From PNON01 sp963757065 (GTDB taxonomy: Bacteria; Chloroflexota; Anaerolineae; Anaerolineales; Anaerolineaceae), in NCBI GenBank assembly GCA_963757065.1, contig CAVWQC010000001.1, forward strand, positions 434,001-498,000: a stretch of 64,000 bases of DNA. The letters are read 5' to 3'. The position numbers and the translations under genes were made by a program. Below the pieces are notes generated by a model. The model had not been told where the DNA came from and ran no database searches. It was given only the letters and a program-made list of their open reading frames with translations. This document shows, in pieces, positions 1-9,191 of this stretch; within the stretch, counting starts at the first letter, position 1, and each line of letters starts with the position of its first letter.

Positions 1-897
1 GTACTGATAATGACATTTCTTTCGGCTGCCTTTGCCGGGATCCTGGCTTATCGCGACGGTCATTTTGTCTGGTGGCGTTGGGTATTGCTGGCAATCGGTC
101 TGATCTTCGCTCATGCAACCAATAACATCATCAACGACATCACCGACTCCAAAAAAGGGGTGGATAAGGATAATTACTTCCGTACCCAGTACGGATTACA
201 ACCCATGGAAATGGGTTTATTGACCGAAAAACAGATGTGGACCTATGCTGCTGTGACTGGTTTGATCGCACTGGCAGCCGGTTTACCTCTTGTCTTGCTA
301 AATGGTGTATTTGCCTGGATACTCCTGGGTTTGGGTGTCATTTTTGTTCTTTTTTATACCTATCCATTGAAATATATCGGCCTCGGGGAAATTGCGGTGA
401 TATTGGTCTGGGGACCATTGATGATCGGCGGCGGATATTTTGTGATCACTGGAGTCTGGAGCTGGCAGGTGGTTATCGCAAGCTTACCATACGCATTGGG
501 TACGACCATGGTGATCTTTGGTAAGCATATCGATAAATTGGATGCCGATAAAGCGAAAGGGATACACACCCTACCTGTGATAATGGGAGAAAAGGCAGCC
601 CGATATTTCACACTAGCCATGATGACATTGCAATACCTGCTGGTAGTTTACCTTGTCATTACCCGTTTCTTTTCCCCGGTACTGCTCCTGGTATTCCTGG
701 CACTTACAACAGTTCCCCTGGTCTGGAAGGTTTATAAAGCCCCAAAACCAGATGAGCGCCCTGATTGGTTTCCTGAGGGCACATGGCCGCTTTACTTTGT
801 GGCGATGGGATTTTTACATAACCGCCAGTTCGGTATCTGGTATCTGTTGGGTATGATCGTAGACGTGGGGATAAGAGCGTTTGGATTAATGAAGTAG
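1..897 (+). CDS. UbiA-family prenyltransferase (MenA-like), 5' end cut by window
   Basis: This is an integral membrane prenyltransferase that joins a polyprenyl chain to an aromatic acceptor, as in menaquinone synthesis. The first Asp-rich motif is NDITDSKKGVD (about residues 40-50 counted from the ATG at 10), and the second is around DKLDADKAKG (about residues 178-187). Both bind the Mg-diphosphate group. The rest is about seven to eight hydrophobic segments. The frame is open to base 1, and MenA-type proteins usually have 20 or more residues before the LAYRDGHF segment, so the true start probably lies upstream and the ATG at 10 is internal. The family is clear, but the acceptor (naphthoate or other) cannot be decided from sequence. 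Confidence 0.85.
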   Translation, partial: VLIMTFLSAAFAGILAYRDGHFVWWRWVLLAIGLIFAHATNNIINDITDSKKGVDKDNYFRTQYGLQPMEMGLLTEKQMWTYAAVTGLIALAAGLPLVLLNGVFAWILLGLGVIFVLFYTYPLKYIGLGEIAVILVWGPLMIGGGYFVITGVWSWQVVIASLPYALGTTMVIFGKHIDKLDADKAKGIHTLPVIMGEKAARYFTLAMMTLQYLLVVYLVITRFFSPVLLLVFLALTTVPLVWKVYKAPKPDERPDWFPEGTWPLYFVAMGFLHNRQFGIWYLLGMIVDVGIRAFGLMK

Positions 898-1020
898 ACT
901 TACCACCGAACAAATAAATTAATCTCCTTCCTCTGAACAAGCGGTTGTATATGTATTTAATACTAGAAATTACAATTTTTTCCGGTGTTTACTTTTTTAA
1001 TTTTCCAAATTACCACCTCC

Positions 1021-1048
1021 CTGGATATAGCACTGGATTTTCTATAAT
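1021..1048 (+). promoter_or_regulatory. Possible promoter of the Hsp20 operon
   Basis: A perfect TATAAT lies at 1043-1048, about 80 bases before the first Hsp20 start. The -35 region (CTGGAT at 1021-1026, 16-base spacer) is poor. No CIRCE-type inverted repeat is visible in the 898-1129 gap, so the basis of any heat control is not evident. Confidence 0.35.
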
Positions 1049-1129
1049 TTCTCATATATTCCTTTTATAAATTTCTAATATTTCAGGATTAATATGCAAA
1101 ATATAACGAATATATCAAAGGAGGTTTAT

Positions 1130-1570
1130 ATGATGAATAGAAGATCTTCAATTCCCGGTCTCTGGAGAGAAATGCAGCGGTTTCAAAATGAAATGAATCG
1201 TGTTTTTGACAATTCTCTCTCCGGGGCATATTATCGGGCAGACAACTCACCTTCGATGAATATATTTACCAGCGAAGATGAGGTTTTAGTGAATGCAGAA
1301 GTGCCAGGAGTGGATATAAAAGATCTGGAGATCAGCGTGGTTGGGAATAATCTTACAATCAGCGGTAACCGGGAGCCTGAGGTTACTGGCGAAAATACAA
1401 CTTATCACCGACAGGAACGTAATAGTGGTTACTTTTCAAGGAGCATCGAACTGCCATACCAGGTCAATTCAGACAAAACAGAGGCTTCATTGGAAGATGG
1501 TGTCTTGAAAATAGTATTACCGCGTTCAGAAGCGGATAAACCACGAAGGATCAGTGTAAAAACGTCTTAG
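1130..1570 (+). CDS. Small heat-shock protein Hsp20, copy 1
   Basis: This is an ATP-independent holdase chaperone of the alpha-crystallin/Hsp20 family, 146 residues. The alpha-crystallin domain covers about residues 40-140. It ends in the typical GVLKIVLPR strand, followed by a short tail. I chose the ATG at 1130 over the upstream in-frame ATG at 1094 because a strong AAAGGAGG lies just before it. It is the first of three adjacent Hsp20 genes that share strand and spacing, so they are probably one transcript. The N-terminal arm (RSSIPGLWREMQRFQNEMNR) is the usual oligomerisation arm. Confidence 0.93.
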   Translation: MMNRRSSIPGLWREMQRFQNEMNRVFDNSLSGAYYRADNSPSMNIFTSEDEVLVNAEVPGVDIKDLEISVVGNNLTISGNREPEVTGENTTYHRQERNSGYFSRSIELPYQVNSDKTEASLEDGVLKIVLPRSEADKPRRISVKTS

Positions 1571-1580
1571 GAGGTGTGAT

Positions 1581-1985
1581 ATGGCTAATAATGAATTTAT
1601 TGAAAAAACAAAATCGGAGATTGTTGAGGGGACAATTGAAAGAACCCGTGACCGCCGAGTTTTCTCCCCTCGAACAGATATTATTGAAACCGGAGATCAA
1701 TACTTGATTGTGGCAGATATACCTGGCTGCAGCGAGAAGAAAGTGAACATTACCCTTGAAAAAAGTGTCCTGACGATTAATGCAACAACCCCAACTGATT
1801 ATCCGACGGACAAGACCTTGATCTTGACTGAATTTGGAGTAGGTGATTATTATCGCAGTTTTGTAATTTCAGATCAGATTGATCGCGAAAAAATTGAAGC
1901 TAAAGTCAAAAATGGTGTTTTACGATTGATACTGCCTAAAGCTGGACCTGCAAAAACTCAAAGAATTTCTATAAAAGCTGGCTGA
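1581..1985 (+). CDS. Small heat-shock protein Hsp20, copy 2 (divergent)
   Basis: This second Hsp20 paralogue has 134 residues. It starts 10 bases after the stop of copy 1, with GGAGGTG as ribosome site. The alpha-crystallin core (DIIETGDQYLIVADIPG to GVLRLILPKAG) is present, but the N-terminal arm differs from the other two copies: it is shorter, charged, and lacks the WREMxRFQNEM-like segment. It is probably a subunit with different oligomer behaviour. It is co-transcribed with its neighbours. Assignment to the family is secure, but a specialised role is only inferred from the divergent arm. Confidence 0.92.
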   Translation: MANNEFIEKTKSEIVEGTIERTRDRRVFSPRTDIIETGDQYLIVADIPGCSEKKVNITLEKSVLTINATTPTDYPTDKTLILTEFGVGDYYRSFVISDQIDREKIEAKVKNGVLRLILPKAGPAKTQRISIKAG

Positions 1986-2008
1986 TTTTTTTGAGAAAGG
2001 AGGCTATC

Positions 2009-2518
2009 ATGCCAATCTCAGATCTGTTACCCTGGAATCGTGAAAGGTCAAAATATGAGCTCCAACGAAAGGATGATCAGAACCTCGTTAATCTACGAAA
2101 CGAGATGAATTCAATGTTTGATGAATTCTTTTCCAATCCATTCAGTATGTCTCCGCTCTGGAGAGGGATGGAAATGCAAGATAAATTCATCCCGGGAATT
2201 GATGTCAGTGAGACGGATAAAGAAATATTAATTTCCGCTGATCTACCCGGAATGGATGAAAAGGATATTCACCTATCCATGGAAGGCGATGTTTTGACGC
2301 TGAGTGGGAAAAAAGTAAAGGATACTTCAACAAAAAACGCTCAATTTCATAGCATTGAAAGAAGTTTTGGTTCTTTTTCCCGCTCAATTTCACTTCCTGT
2401 CAAGGTTGAAATCGACAAAATCGATGCTTCTTTCAACAAAGGTGTCTTAAAAATCATTATTCCCAAAACCGCAAATACTGAAAGTCAGATTAAAAAGATA
2501 CCCATCAAAACAAAATAG
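2009..2518 (+). CDS. Small heat-shock protein Hsp20, copy 3
   Basis: This third Hsp20 has 169 residues and is the longest of the three. Its start is the ATG at 2009 after AAAGGAGG; a TTG 18 bases upstream in the same frame overlaps that site and is not used. The N-terminal arm includes NLRNEMNSMFDEFFSNPF, a classic bacterial class A arm, followed by the alpha-crystallin domain (about residues 60-155) and a C-terminal tail with KKIPIK. That tail is an I-x-I-like anchor that normally docks to a neighbouring dimer. The gene ends the three-gene unit and is followed directly by a strong hairpin terminator. Confidence 0.93.
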   Translation: MPISDLLPWNRERSKYELQRKDDQNLVNLRNEMNSMFDEFFSNPFSMSPLWRGMEMQDKFIPGIDVSETDKEILISADLPGMDEKDIHLSMEGDVLTLSGKKVKDTSTKNAQFHSIERSFGSFSRSISLPVKVEIDKIDASFNKGVLKIIIPKTANTESQIKKIPIKTK

Positions 2519-2526
2519 AAGGAACA

Positions 2527-2560
2527 AAATCGCCAACCATAGAATTATGGTTGGCGATTT
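2527..2560 (+). terminator. Rho-independent terminator of the Hsp20 operon
   Basis: A perfect 15-bp stem (2527-2541 with 2546-2560) with a GAAT loop closes 9 bases after the third Hsp20 stop and runs into a T-rich stretch. The A-run on the left arm means it could also act on the minus strand. Confidence 0.85.
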
Positions 2561-2664
2561 TATTTTGGAATGGATTTACTACTCGTAGGTTAATTAATAT
2601 ATTAGTGGGTATAATTTATAAGCACAGAGTGAGTAATAAAGTTAGTTTACCGATAGTTCATTAA

Positions 2665-3259
2665 TCACATTCTGATCACAAGTTTCTTTTTATATACTTT
2701 CTCAAAAAGATCCCCTTTATCGTAGGCATTCTTTTCTTCCTGTGATGCCGGGTGTGATACGGTGCACTTAATTAATACTTCCTTTTTACTAATCACACAG
2801 CGAAGATCGCTTACCGCTTTCGTATGTGTACGGTCCAATGCATCGGCGATGCGTAATAGTGCCGCCAATTTTGAAACTATCTTGCGTTCGTCGGCTTCCA
2901 GGGCAGAATAATGATCATGTTTAAGTGATGGCAGCGCCTTGCGATGATACCGTGCTATCGATCCAATGATCAGTTTTTCTTTTCCATCGAAAGGAAGCAG
3001 CTGGTTATCGAGGATCATTTGCAGAGAGCTTTTATGGTGCCCTTTCCAACCTTGAACCCAGCCAATGTCATGCAACAATGCGCCACATTCCAACAAATAC
3101 CGTTCTGTACCTTCCAATTGATGCAATGGGAGCAGTTCATCGAAGAGCCGCAGATGATAACATCGTCACCTGGTTGGTATGCTCAAGGTCACCCAGGTAA
3201 GATGCTGCCATTTGCCTGACAGCAGCCAGCGAATCGGAGGTCAGATTTCTGAGATCCAT
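2665..3259 (-). CDS. Ppx/GppA-type HD-domain protein (one frame break)
   Basis: This stand-alone HD domain matches the C-terminal part of Ppx/GppA exopolyphosphatases: ALLHDIG, HHK, IARYHRKALP and LLRIADALDRTH are all present. These residues form the metal-binding phosphohydrolase pocket. The actin-like phosphatase half of Ppx is missing. The N-terminal 40 residues (from ATG 3259, MDLRNLTSDSLAAV) lie in another frame, and the break near 3155 fits one extra T. The ATG overlaps the stop of the upstream phosphoesterase (TAATG), which implies coupled translation. A role in polyphosphate or (p)ppGpp-related turnover is inferred from the family and from the CHAD neighbour. Confidence 0.8.
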
Positions 3260-4021
3260 TATTTCTCCACTTGTGATTCTTCTGAATCATGGTTTTTTAA
3301 ATCATCCAGTGATATTCCGGATTCCACCAGTCGGGCGTAAGTTTCGGGGAGACCAACTTCCCGGATTGAGTCCACAGCCAATTGCAGGTCAAACTCCACC
3401 CGGTAAAACTCAACCCCGACATATTTCTTCTTTAAGGTCAATACTGCATAGCTTGCCCGTGGATCATGGTCGATGGGTCTGCCCACACTTCCCGGGTTAA
3501 TGATATGTATGTCGTTTACCTCGTGAATAAATGGTTTATGGGTATGTCCACAAAGGATGATATCTGCATTTACTCCATCCACTAATTCTTCAAGTCTCTC
3601 TTTTGGTGTATCTATATAGATAGGATCATCATTAGCTGCCAGGACTGCCATGTACAAGTAAAAATTTGAATCCACGGATCTTTATCTTCGCTTTTTCTGG
3701 TAACTTTTTTAAGAATTTTCTACTCTGCTTGGACAACTCCAGGTATGACCAGGCAAAAGGACTTATTTCTTCCGGTAATTCTTCATATGGTACCTGTTTC
3801 AACTCCTGCTTCATTTCCAATACTTTGAGGTCAATATTCCCATGGATACAGACAGCCTCCATCTTACGTATCTTTTTTACAACCTCCTCAGGAAATGCAT
3901 TAAACTGTACCAGGTCACCCAGGCACCAGTATCTTTTTATTCCTAAAGACTTCGCATGGGTAAGAACCGCTTCCAAAGCCGGTAGATTAGCATGAATATC
4001 ACTGATCAAAGCTATCCTCAT
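3259..4021 (-). CDS. YfcE/MJ0936-type metallophosphoesterase (one frame break)
   Basis: This is a calcineurin-like metallophosphoesterase of about 253 residues. The signature residues are visible: SDIHANLPALEAVL (D-x-H), CLGDLVQ (GD), IHGNID in place of GNHD, CGHTHKP, and NPGSVGRP. This group usually cleaves small phosphodiesters, but the substrate cannot be read here. The frame is broken near 3630-3650 inside the conserved HGSP...NDDP segment; both halves are intact, so the break is likely a sequence error. It is followed by the HD gene with a 1-base overlap and preceded by the CHAD gene at 68 bases. Confidence 0.85.
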
Positions 4022-4089
4022 TTGTTTCCTCCTAAATACTCATATTTCGTTGTATTTGCACAGTACTGACCATCTCCACTGGATAATTT

Positions 4090-5035
4090 TCAGAGAGATG
4101 GTCCAATAAGCTTTGCCACAAACGGATTTTTTTGTAAAGAGTCCCAAAATTCTACAAATTGTTGATAGGTTTCATTGCGGATATCCTGCCTGTTCTGCTG
4201 GAAGTAAAGAATGCCAGGAATGATCCGGTAATGGGTGCGCGAATGACCATAATAATTCTGTGATAACTCATGTTCTGAGTCCAGAAACTGTGGCAGGAAA
4301 TCGATCCACATATCACTATCATGGATTACGCCTAACTGTTCCTGTGCTTGTCTGATGGGTTGAAGCCAATCGATTAATCCGCCTGGAAATAACGGTGCAA
4401 ATATTTCCATGGTATATCGCAGATGTTTCGCTGCTATCCGCATAGCATGTAATTCCAGCTTTTTTTCAGGAAAATGAATAAAAGGCTCATAGCTTAAGAA
4501 ATTGATCAACTTTTCATTTATCGCTTGATGGGCGAGCAGTCGTAGAGGCATTGAAATGAAGGGTTCATTTCCATTCCGGTTCAACAAGATGCAATAACTC
4601 TTTTTGGACGCTTTTTATCACCTGGTTGGATGTAAATTTCGAAACTGATAAGAGAACAGACAACTGTGCCTGTTTTCTTTTTTGCGATAAACGCAGAATA
4701 AGTCGTTTGAACCCTGGCTGAAGTCTGATGTCATCATTCTGATGTTGATACGCTTGGATCGCCTCGATTTGTATGTCCAGATCCCTTGCATTCCCTAATG
4801 CAGCTGTAATTGACTGGATCTGCTTTTCCCAGATTGTGGAATTCTTTTTGGATAGAAATGAATCAAAGTATTCCTGTGCTGAACGAAGTCTGCGGGAAGC
4901 TACACGCATCCGGTGGATGCACTCAATATCCATCGCGTTCTGAACTCCCTGCACCTCATTTTGCAGGTTTTTTAGTTGATTCAACATGAAAGCAGCGCCG
5001 TAAGCGCTAATACTTCCATCCACTTTTCCCGCCAT
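4090..5035 (-). CDS. CHAD-domain protein (one frame break)
   Basis: CHAD (conserved histidine alpha-helical domain) proteins form a helical bundle that binds polyphosphate through basic residues and histidines. Both halves of the internal duplication are visible: HRMRVASRRLRSA near residue 41 and LHAMRIAAKHLRYTMEIF in the second half. The frame breaks at 4565-4587 between the halves. Total length is about 315 residues, normal for a full CHAD domain. No CYTH domain is attached. It lies first in a probable three-gene unit with a phosphoesterase and a Ppx-type HD protein, which supports a polyphosphate-related role. Confidence 0.88.
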
Positions 5036-5178
5036 ATATTTCTCCTAAAACTCATTATGTCGGTTTTTGATTAAATAATCAAGAGACATGAATAATATGA
5101 TAATACCAACATTAATTGTATCTTTATACAAACTATCTCATCTAATTCTATAAATCAATCGTGAAAGGAAAAAATCAA

Positions 5179-5382
5179 ATGAAATTTATAAACGAAGCTG
5201 GATGGGATCGAATTGTTCGTGTTGTAATCGGAGTAGTTATCTTAATTTTAGGGTGGGGTAATATAGTTACCGGTGGTTTTGGAGTATTCTTAAAATATTT
5301 TGGATTAATTCCGCTGATAACCGGTTTAGTGGGTTTCTGCCCAATCTATGCATTGTTGAAGTATAAAACGATAAAAGCATAA
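5179..5382 (+). CDS. DUF2892 small membrane protein
   Basis: This is a 67-residue protein with two hydrophobic segments and the FCPIYALLKYKT tail typical of DUF2892 (YgaP-like transmembrane domain). I prefer the ATG at 5179 over the in-frame GTG at 5161 because GAAAGGA lies just upstream of the ATG. The conserved Cys-Pro sits at the membrane face and recurs in the next gene, where the same domain is fused to thioredoxin. The function of DUF2892 is unknown; in other bacteria it is often fused to rhodanese or redox domains. Confidence 0.85.
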   Translation: MKFINEAGWDRIVRVVIGVVILILGWGNIVTGGFGVFLKYFGLIPLITGLVGFCPIYALLKYKTIKA

Positions 5383-5446
5383 GAATTAATAAAATCATCA
5401 AAGATCCGCTCACAGGATTTCTAAGCAATCTATCGGACTGAAATAT

Positions 5447-5983
5447 ATGAATCTAAAATTATGGAACAATAAAGTAAATAAATTTGATAAGCCAGTCGTA
5501 GTTGAGTTCTGGGCTAAATGGTGCGGACCGTGTAAGATGATGGCTCCAAGTTTGGAACAAGTGAGAAGTGAATTTAAAGGAAAAGTTGACTTGATTAGAA
5601 TTGACGCTGATACTGAGTCCAAGTTGATGCAGGAATTAAAGATATATAGCATTCCTACCATACTAATATATCATCAAGGAAGATTGATTACTCGGAAAAC
5701 CGGGGCAATGGGTATTGACCAACTACGGAAATTGTTTATGATGGCAGAGGTAGGTCAAAAAAGCACAATTAGTATGAAATCAACAGATCGCATACTCCGG
5801 CTTGCAGCAGGAACTGTATTAATCGTAGCAGCATTTTTTACGGGATTTACAATACCTTTATTGCTCCTTGGTGGAATTGTGTTATTCTCGGCAGTTTATG
5901 ACCGATGTCCGATTTGGAAATTTGTTTCGAGCAGGATCAGCGGCTTGTTCCAAAAGACAAAGACCAAATTTACTAGCGAATAA
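5447..5983 (+). CDS. Thioredoxin fused to a C-terminal DUF2892 membrane domain
   Basis: The N-terminal part, about residues 1-100, is a thioredoxin fold with an intact WCGPC active site and the cis-proline segment (SIPT). Residues of about 115-178 form a DUF2892 domain with two transmembrane segments and the DRCPIWKF motif. The protein is thus a membrane-tethered thioredoxin whose active site probably faces the cytoplasm, since there is no signal peptide. The 5' neighbour is a stand-alone DUF2892 gene. No good ribosome site is visible before the ATG at 5447. The electron donor and target are unknown. Confidence 0.9.
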   Translation: MNLKLWNNKVNKFDKPVVVEFWAKWCGPCKMMAPSLEQVRSEFKGKVDLIRIDADTESKLMQELKIYSIPTILIYHQGRLITRKTGAMGIDQLRKLFMMAEVGQKSTISMKSTDRILRLAAGTVLIVAAFFTGFTIPLLLLGGIVLFSAVYDRCPIWKFVSSRISGLFQKTKTKFTSE

Positions 5984-6014
5984 CAATCGCTCTTATATTT
6001 GGATATTTAAACCC

Positions 6015-6056
6015 AACAGGACACCTATGTAGTTAAATCTACATAAGTGTCCTGTT
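6015..6056 (+). terminator. Hairpin between converging genes
   Basis: Two 18-base arms (6015-6032 and 6039-6056) pair with one mismatch around a TTAAAT loop. It lies between the thioredoxin gene (+) and the small membrane gene (-) and could stop transcription from both sides. Confidence 0.75.
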
Positions 6057-6072
6057 CGTTATTGTTTATTGC

Positions 6073-6264
6073 TTAGTATATCTGGTTTGTGATCTCGCTA
6101 AAAACATCACCTATTTGCGGGCCTAACATTCTATAACTGATAATTCCACCAATAACACAGCAGCAGCAAAGTACTACCAAAACAATGATAACAATGAGCC
6201 AAACATTCGTTTTCTTCTTGGGCATTTCAGCTTCGGGCATAACAGGCATTTCAGGTGCTTCCAT
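6073..6264 (-). CDS. Small single-span membrane protein with Cys-rich segment
   Basis: This is a 63-residue protein with a Met/Glu/Pro-rich N-terminus, then KKK, then one membrane span (VWLIVIIVLVVLCCCCVIGG) containing four consecutive cysteines, then a short tail. A GGAGGAG site precedes the ATG. Small proteins of this build recur in Anaerolineae genomes, but I know of no assigned function. Cys clusters at the end of a span can be lipidated or redox-active; that is only speculation here. Confidence 0.7.
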   Translation of the reverse strand: MEAPEMPVMPEAEMPKKKTNVWLIVIIVLVVLCCCCVIGGIISYRMLGPQIGDVFSEITNQIY

Positions 6265-6331
6265 ATTCTCCTCCTAACAAATGGTTAATTATCGCAACTT
6301 TATTATATGAGAATAATACAACAAACTACAA

Positions 6332-6907
6332 TCAATAATCATTAGGCAAATCAGCCTTCCGATGACGGCGCAGAAGTGCGAAAACCGCCCATGAGGTCAA
6401 AAGGATAATGATTGCTGCAATTACCACTGGTACGACCACTGATAGCACTGAGATCAAAGAAGAAATAAAATCTTCCAGGATGCTTACCGGTACATTGCCT
6501 GCTCCGCCAGTTGTAGCGGTTACCGTAGGTCGGACAACCAGGGATTTCACCGCATGCACCCCACCTGCTACCAGAAGCCCGGCTGCAATCGATAAGACCG
6601 GATGAATTTCCGTGATCACATGAGCACTGGCTGCAAATACGATCGCTCCGGCAACCGGGCGGACGATGGTCTGGATAATGTCGTTGACATGGTTCACTGC
6701 CGGAACTTTATCGGCAAAGAACTCAACTACAGCCAGAATAAGGATCAAGCCAATGATCCACCAGCTTGTCAATGTATCCCAGGGCTGGGAGAGTTGTATC
6801 AGATCGGTAAACTTTGCCAGGAGCGCTATTGCCAATAAAGGGATATACGCATTCAAGCCGGCGCTGGCAGAAAGCCCAAATGCTGAAAAGATCCCGAGTA
6901 TTTCCAT
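6332..6907 (-). CDS. DUF4126 membrane protein
   Basis: This is a 191-residue polytopic protein of the DUF4126 family, recognisable by GLSASAGLNAYIPLL near the start, DKVPAVNHVNDIIQ in the middle and the Arg-rich end. About five hydrophobic segments are visible. The start is the ATG at 6907 with TAAGGAGG upstream; a longer in-frame extension runs into the upstream gene and is not likely. It lies 10 bases after a DUF2085 gene and is probably co-transcribed with it. Function is unknown. Confidence 0.82.
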   Translation of the reverse strand: MEILGIFSAFGLSASAGLNAYIPLLAIALLAKFTDLIQLSQPWDTLTSWWIIGLILILAVVEFFADKVPAVNHVNDIIQTIVRPVAGAIVFAASAHVITEIHPVLSIAAGLLVAGGVHAVKSLVVRPTVTATTGGAGNVPVSILEDFISSLISVLSVVVPVVIAAIIILLTSWAVFALLRRHRKADLPNDY

Positions 6908-6917
6908 TCTTACCTCC

Positions 6918-7730
6918 TTAGAACTTGAAGCCGGCCCACGTACTGGTAAGGGCATACCTCAACCAATCAATTGCACCTATCTGGATTATTGCTGTAAGCA
7001 ATCCGGCACAAAGAGGGAGGACCAATTGTCCCCAATGATCAGCCTGATTATCCTTGTGGAAAACCATCAACCAGATAATAGCATAAACCGTACTTAATAC
7101 CATTAAAACTCCAGCGGCACTGATGAGAGCCAGGTTGTACCTGAAAAAGGGATTGTTAAAAAGAATGAGGCTTGAGAAGGCGAATGGAATACCAATTAAT
7201 CCGGCATATCCACGCCAGTTGGTTAATATAGACCCGGGATCCCATTGTTTCCAGACCGATTGGTTGAACGCGGGGACAAGGACCGCAGAAATCGAAATGC
7301 CCATTCCAGTGCCAGTGATCAGACGCAGGATATTGTTGGGTTCATAGGCACTGGGTAATCCGGGGAATAAGTGCAGGTATGAATTTAAGCCATCGATCCC
7401 AAAGGCCAGAACAAAGATCATGAACGGAATTCCGGTTTTCCAACCCGGCATGCCACCTTTCCGGGGATACTTGATAAGCTGAAATAGTATTCCAGCTATC
7501 GCCCCCAGGTACATGCCTGAACAACGTGCACAAAGTGGCAATGGCCGGTCTTCCAAAAAGAAAGAACGCACCTCGATGCGATGACAAACCGCATAGCCGA
7601 TGGCATCTGCTTTTCCCAACAAGCCGGCAGGTGTCTCGATCCACCAGGTTACTATGACAAGCAGGCAGACCAGGTATACCAGGTATTTCCATTGGATCGA
7701 GCGATTCTTTGCGGGAGGAGTGGGTTCCAT
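6918..7730 (-). CDS. DUF2085 membrane protein
   Basis: This is a 270-residue polytopic membrane protein with the DUF2085 hallmarks: a CHR motif (GYAVCHRIEVRSF, about residues 46-58) and CARCSGMYLGA (about residues 67-77), followed by several membrane spans. The conserved cysteines suggest metal or redox binding at the membrane, but the family has no established activity. It is first in a two-gene unit with DUF4126. No clear ribosome site precedes the ATG at 7730. Confidence 0.82.
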   Translation of the reverse strand: MEPTPPAKNRSIQWKYLVYLVCLLVIVTWWIETPAGLLGKADAIGYAVCHRIEVRSFFLEDRPLPLCARCSGMYLGAIAGILFQLIKYPRKGGMPGWKTGIPFMIFVLAFGIDGLNSYLHLFPGLPSAYEPNNILRLITGTGMGISISAVLVPAFNQSVWKQWDPGSILTNWRGYAGLIGIPFAFSSLILFNNPFFRYNLALISAAGVLMVLSTVYAIIWLMVFHKDNQADHWGQLVLPLCAGLLTAIIQIGAIDWLRYALTSTWAGFKF

Positions 7731-7783
7731 TACAATGCATTATAGGTGCTGGATGAAGAGTCCGCAAGATATTCGAAAAATAG

Positions 7784-7817
7784 CTACCCCACCATTTCTT
7801 TCAAAGTGGCGGGGTAG
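7784..7817 (-). terminator. Terminator of the 2-oxoacid dehydrogenase operon
   Basis: CTACCCC and GGGGTAG arms extend to an 11-bp stem with one mismatch. Read on the minus strand, it is followed by CTATTTTTCG, a short U-tract. It sits about 55 bases past the E2 stop. Confidence 0.6.
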
Positions 7818-7870
7818 GTTAATTACTTTTTATGATAACTATAAATAAATATCGACTTTTAAGATTGTAT

Positions 7871-9178
7871 CTATTGCCATTTTTCGAGAATATCCACCAC
7901 CTTGCTCAAGTAACCATCCGCTGAGGTGCCATCCAATATCCGGTGATCAAAAGTGAGCGATAAATAGACCATGGAGCGGATGGCAATCGCATCAGAAACA
8001 ACAACGGCTCGTTTTGTAATGGCTCCCACACCTAAAATGGCACATTGCGGTTGGTTGATGACCGGGGTGGCGAACAGTGAACGCCCGGTTCCATGATTTG
8101 TGATTGAAAATGTTCCACGAGGTAGTTTCATCCGGGGTCAATTTCTTCGAACGCGCCCGTGCGGAAAGGTCATTGACCGCACGCGCAAGCCCGGATAAAG
8201 ACAAACGGTCTGCGTTTCGAATAACAGGAACGATCAGACCTTCATCTCCTAGTGACACTGCCATTCCTATATTTATATCGCGATGAAGGATGATACCCTT
8301 CTCCGACCAGGAGGAATTCAGCAGAGGGAATTGTACCAATGCCAGGGCAGCCGCTGCAACAAAATAGGGGGTGTAGGTCAGTTTCAGCCCATCCCCTTCT
8401 AATTGAGACTGGTTGGCCTGCTTATGTAATATCACACGACTCAAGTCTGCTTCCATAACCGTAGTCACATGGGCAGAAGTATGTTTGCTCATGATCATAT
8501 GGTCAGCTATCGCTTTTCGTTTTGTAGTCATCGGAAGCAGGGTATCTCCACCCCGGGTGGCAGCCAAAGGCGGCGTCGATGCAACTGTGGGTGGTGTTGA
8601 CAGATCGACTGTCGGCTTAAACAGATCTCCAGACCCCGGTGTTTCCCATGGTGCAGGCTCTGGTTTTGCTCCTTTATTCTGGTTGGATTTATCGATGTAA
8701 TCCAGAATATCTTTTTTTGTTATCCGGCCATGTTCACCTGTTCCTGGCACATTAGCCAGATCCACTTTATTTTCTGCTGCCAGCTTTGCAACTACAGGAG
8801 AAATGAAGCCCAGTTCTCTTTCGGATGATTGCTTCTGACCGGTCATGACTAGAGGTTTCTTCGCTCACTATTGGAGTGAAAATAGGAGCCGCAACAACAC
8901 CGGGCTTACTATCTGCAGGAACATCAGGTACTTCTTCCCCTGCCTGACCAACCCAGGCCAGGATGACACCGGCATCCACTGTCTCCCCTTCTTGAACTAA
9001 TTATCTTCAAAACCACTCCTGCTGCCGGGCTGGGAATTTCAGTGGTTACCTTGGCTGTTTCAACTTCCAGAAGAGATTCAAACTCCTCTACCGGATCTCC
9101 TTCGTGCTTTATCCAACGGTTCACTGTGCCGTCCACAACAGATTCACCTAATTTCGGCATGATCACTTTTACTGGCAT
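7871..9178 (-). CDS. Dihydrolipoamide acyltransferase (E2) of a 2-oxoacid dehydrogenase (three frame breaks)
   Basis: E2 carries the acyl group on its lipoyl arm and passes it to CoA. In order: a lipoyl domain from the start (MPVKVIMPKLGESVVDG, with the lipoyl-lysine in VETAKVTTE); a subunit-binding domain (FISPVVAKLAAENKVDLANVPG...GRITKKDIL); a Pro-rich linker; and the catalytic domain, ending with the active-site FDHRILDG. About 435 residues after repair. Frame breaks lie near 8997, 8840 and 8120, each inside a conserved segment, so they are probably sequence errors. The ATG at 9178 follows AAGGAGG. It is last in the operon E1-alpha, E1-beta, E2. Lipoyl groups could come from LipA at 27.2 kb. 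Confidence 0.88.
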
Positions 9179-9191
9179 ATCCTGACCCTCC

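Noticed and set aside
5179..5983. A rhodanese-YgaP system
   Set aside because: DUF2892 is present, but no rhodanese domain or CxGxR-type active site occurs in either protein.
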